Part shown: one piece after another, positions 60,401 through 64,000 of the stretch | How the letters are laid out: every line of letters starts with the position of its first letter | Position numbering within the stretch: the stretch's first letter is position 1 | Assembly (NCBI RefSeq): GCF_041146795.1 | Contig: NC_135172.1 | Coordinates: 42,869,123 to 42,933,122 of the forward strand | DNA from: Maylandia zebra | Lineage: Eukaryota; Chordata; Actinopteri; Cichliformes; Cichlidae | DNA: 64,000 nt | Direction of reading: 5' to 3' | Position numbers and translations under genes: made by a program | The notes under the pieces: generated by a model | The model's database searches: none | Told to the model about the DNA's origin: nothing | The model's input: the letters and a program-made list of their open reading frames with translations, nothing else

Positions 60401-63394
60401 TTTATCCTGAATCTTCTGAAAGCACGAGGTGAGGTACATACTGCTCAGAGGTCAAAAGGGGAAGAGAATAATAAATCGCTTCAGGAATTTCTGAAATCTC
60501 ATTTCAAACAGTCTCATGCTGGATGCAAACAGGCATCCTACACATAGACGGGAGTTCCTACCGTTACCATCAAACTTAAAACTACTTACACATTGCTGGA
60601 GGTAATTCTCTTGCATTCTCAGAGAGTGTTTCAGGCTCAAAACACATACTTTTTGTAATTAGTGATTTTTATGTACTGATGCTGTAAAACAGTCGACCAA
60701 TAAGGGAACAGATTCTGTGGTAATTGTAACAGACTGTTACGGTGTAACGTCAGCCCCCGTCCAACAGGAACTCCCAAAGTGGATTCTTTCAGCTGTGTCG
60801 ATATGATCAGTTATTCAGTTTTGTCAATAACTTGAGAATAGACCAGTATGACCCGAGCGCATGCACTCTGCTTAATCAGATGTCTGTAGCATTATAGTTA
60901 AAATGGTAGCTATAGAAACGGTTCCACATGTTCTGCCACCAGCTGGTGCCGACATGGTTTGAGACAAAGTGTATCCATGGTCGTGACTGCAGCTACGACA
61001 TGACAAAGTTACACTTCTGTTGCTGTACTTTGGTAGATTATGTCTATAAAATAATAGTTTGGTGTAACATTAGGTGTGTATGAGTGTGAAGCCTTGACAT
61101 TGTTGTGCTGAATGAGTGCTGTGTTGAAGCAAAGTATTTCTTCACTCCTGTGGTTCACTGGTAACACATTTGTCATGTTTCATAAAAGAACTGCAGGTCC
61201 TAACTGTGCTTGGCACTGTAAGACTTTCATGGGTAATGTTGAAGGGAACAGCGGAGAGCAGTTACAGTATGGAGCGACACAGCACCACAGATTCAACTAC
61301 AAATGCAGCTGAGTCACAGCACTAACGCATCCACAGCTTTAGCAGTCTGGCCCGGAAGAGCAACTGCAGCTGTGCTCGCATACAGTCGCTGTGCACGGTT
61401 GCAGACTTCTGAAAGGAGTAATGAACGTGAAATGCGTCATGCAAAGTGCTGCATTCCCACTCATTCCTCTATCTGCATAGCCGTTCCCTATACCAGAGTT
61501 GGCTGCTTTAACTAGACTAAATCAACTCTGAAAAAAACATATAAGGGAATGAAAAATGTAGTGGAGGAGTGTGCAAACTAAAATGGTAGTAATGCAAAAG
61601 TATTTGCTTATTGTTACACGAGGCTCTGTCGTGCTGTTTGTGCTATAAAGATGTGTTATGAGCCAATAGCGTATGTCAGACACGGCTGTACATTTACAAG
61701 AGATTGTCTCCATCTTATTGACCGTTTTTGGAGCTGCAATCATTCAAATAGACTTCATATAAAGCTTGGTGAGTTTCATAGCTGATTACTTGAAAAACAG
61801 AAAGCTTGTATAGTAAGGTGCATGTACTGAAATATGTCAGCCAAAATATTTAAGTACAGTAATATAAATTTCTATTGAATTAGCAAAGCATGGAACATTA
61901 GAAAACTGTGCTGCAAATAATATGACTGTAAAAAATGAAGACGCCCTGAACAAGTCAGAGAAAATAAATTTGGGTTTTCCAGAAGTTAAGCTGGTTACAC
62001 TTTGAAAGCGTTGGCTCATAGCGATTCCTTTTCATTCGGGAAACTATCGAAACTTTTCCAAAACCGTCGGCAGCAAACATTGTTGAGACTTCAATAAAAT
62101 CCTCATTGAAAGTCTCAGGGGGAAAAAAAGAGTGATAAAATGAGGCCTGAAGAGACATTGTTTCTTTGGCCACTCAACATATCACACAGAGTAAAAGAAG
62201 TAAAATTTGTGCCTTGCCACCTGTCTAACACTTTGAATTGCATTAGATTGCTTTGCTCAGACAAAAGTGTAAAATATAATTTTAAATCAGCTTCCTGACG
62301 CTTTTGATTTCAGCGTCTCTGCAGGAAATTAGCCCACAGAGACATTTGAAGCACTGTATGCACATTTTCTCTAAATCCAGATTTCTGCAAAATTCAAATG
62401 ACCCACTGTTAACAGCACCATGGTGTTAAACATGGGTTTGCAGGAATGCATTAGAAGAAAAGTGCACAAACAAGTGTGGAAGGAGCACCAGTCCCAGAAG
62501 TTTGGATGATATCAGGAGAATGTAACATAGATTTCATCAAACCCCACGTTTATATATGTCAATTAATCTTTTTTATGCTCATTAATAAGCCTAAATCAAT
62601 TAAAAGGAACCCCACATTAAACATAACATAAAGTGGCAGTATTTTACATGATATACAAGGTATACAAGATGGTAATAACTTAGGATAGTTAACTGATATT
62701 TGTTTTTCCTTACATGTGTTCAGTCCTTTCTAACTCAAGTAATAATTAGTAAGAGCAAAACAGCTGAGCAACTGAGCAGAAAGGCAGGAGAAAGTTGCTC
62801 TGACTCGTTCGCATGAAAATGTGCCTCTCCAGCCAATAACCAAGAGGGTTGAACCATCAAGAGAAAGAGCAAGGATGAGAGAAGAAAAATCAGAAAGTAA
62901 ATCTGGTTTTTAGCACCAGTTCACAGTGATCGTTGTCTCAAGGCTCAATTACAAGGCTCCACAACAGAAAAGAGAAAATGTGGCAGGATGCTTGTTTACA
63001 TGAGTATGTGTTGTCCTGGAAGATGTTTAAACTACACAGTTAGTCCTTAAAGGTTCCTTTGGCATTAAAACATGCATTTTAAAAAAATATATATATGAAA
63101 TATGTGTTTTGCATCATCAAGGTGATATGTCACAGACACCGGTCTGATTCCATTTAGAGTCTTTGTATTCTGACTCTCGAGTCCTATTGCTTCACAAACA
63201 AATCATGTTATTCAAGAGTACAGAGTGGTTCCACCTCTCTGCTTTAAGATTGGGCTGAAAATTGTCCATTTTGATCAAATGTCTAGTTAGGGCTGGATCA
63301 GGTGACCCTGAGCTGTCCTGTAGTTATGCTGCTACAGGCTCAGCCTCACATATCACTCTACATTTAAACATCAGTAAATAATTCTAAACTCTGG
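57481..63394. other. non-coding, nothing recognised
   Basis: AT-rich unique-looking sequence without any supported gene, splice pair or repeat boundary. Open frames are all under 85 codons and without motifs. Confidence 0.4.
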
Positions 63395-63960
63395 CTCTCT
63401 CCAAATCAAATCAAATCAAATTCAAATTTTATTTGTCACGTACACAGTCATACACAGTCATACACAGTACGATATGCAGTGAAATGCTTAGACTATGAAG
63501 GCTATGAATAAGATAGGAAATAAATATGAAAAATTAAAAAGTGTAAATTTAACTAGGAAGGAATAAAATATAAAAAATTAAGGCTAAAAATGAAATAACT
63601 GTACAACACAAATTAGAATGAAGGGTACATTTAACTGGGAAAGAATAAGATAAAATATATAAATTAAAGTTGAAAATAAAATAACTGTACAACACAATAC
63701 ACAGTATAGAACTATATAAGAATGTATGAAGAAATATAAATAAATATATATTTAAACACACAATAACAGCAGCTGTACAAATATTAACTGGAAATGAAGA
63801 ATATAGTGACCAGTGTTGTGCAATCCACATTATGTCTTGTGCCGATTTAGAAACGCTGAAAACTAACTTAAAAAACAAAGACAAAGAAAAAGTGGTCGGA
63901 GCAGTCGTGACGGCAGCCGACCTCACCGGCGCCATCTCCAGCGCATATCTTTGTCATATC
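63395..63960 (-). mobile_element. interspersed repeat with LINE-type tail
   Basis: It starts with an (AAATC)n run, then ATTTTATTTGTCACGTACAC, and TACGATATGCAGTGAAATGC. This is a common teleost repeat end, read here as the complement of a 3' terminus. An AT-rich body with a partly duplicated segment follows (TGAAAAATTAAAAAGTGTAA / ATAACTGTACAACACA recurs at about 63595 and 63680). GC-rich text near 63900-63945 (GTGACGGCAGCCGACC) resembles the start of the element. The exact class is not certain. Confidence 0.5.
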
Positions 63961-64000
63961 TCCCCCCGTCACTCCATCCAAGTTTGGAAGATGGATGTCT

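Overview
The window is from a vertebrate nuclear genome, most likely a teleost fish. Spliced genes use GT-AG introns, protein-coding sequence is sparse, dinucleotide repeats are long, and there is a dense layer of fish-type mobile elements: several Tc1/mariner relics, a hAT-type element, Penelope-like, L1-like and tRNA-derived SINE pieces, and a KDZ/Zisupton-type DNA transposon. I cannot name the species.

Host genes: the only convincing one is the first coding exon of a SorCS-family (VPS10p-domain sorting receptor) gene on the minus strand at 13851-14528. It carries the start codon, signal peptide, propeptide, furin site and the first residues of the VPS10p domain, then a clean GTAAGT donor. 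No second exon is recognisable in the 13.8 kb downstream (1-13850), so that stretch is read as part of a large intron 1. A long GA repeat lies just upstream of the start. From about 15 to 37.6 kb there is non-coding DNA with scattered repeats.

The highlight is an apparently complete DNA transposon of 14,943 bp at 39872-54814. It has near-perfect terminal inverted repeats of 547 and 512 bp and is flanked on both sides by the 8-bp duplication GTTATGAA. It carries two convergent multi-exon genes. The plus-strand gene (16 coding exons, 40947-46152, about 854 aa) encodes a KDZ-superfamily transposase with a CxC-type cysteine cluster and the conserved D, D, H-x3-H-x3-C and GEEVE motifs. The minus-strand gene (6 coding exons, 53483 down to 48917, 591 aa, all splice phases consistent) encodes a protein I do not recognise by name. 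It has an N-terminal cysteine knuckle, a conserved middle segment, a Ser/Pro/Leu decapeptide tract encoded by a 30-bp minisatellite of about 34 copies, and a C-terminal chromodomain-like segment. The two genes run tail to tail and a degenerate Tc1 copy (DD34E motif) sits between them. The paired TIRs probably supply both promoters.

The transposon lies in older repeats. L1-like ORF2 and 3'-tail sequence on its right (54823-55960) and GC-rich repeat DNA on its left (37620-39263) look like one interrupted L1-like element. An LTR-like element (about 39267-39854) was inserted immediately beside the KDZ target site. The right end of the window (57.5-64 kb) is AT-rich, with a common interspersed repeat at the edge and no gene that I can support.
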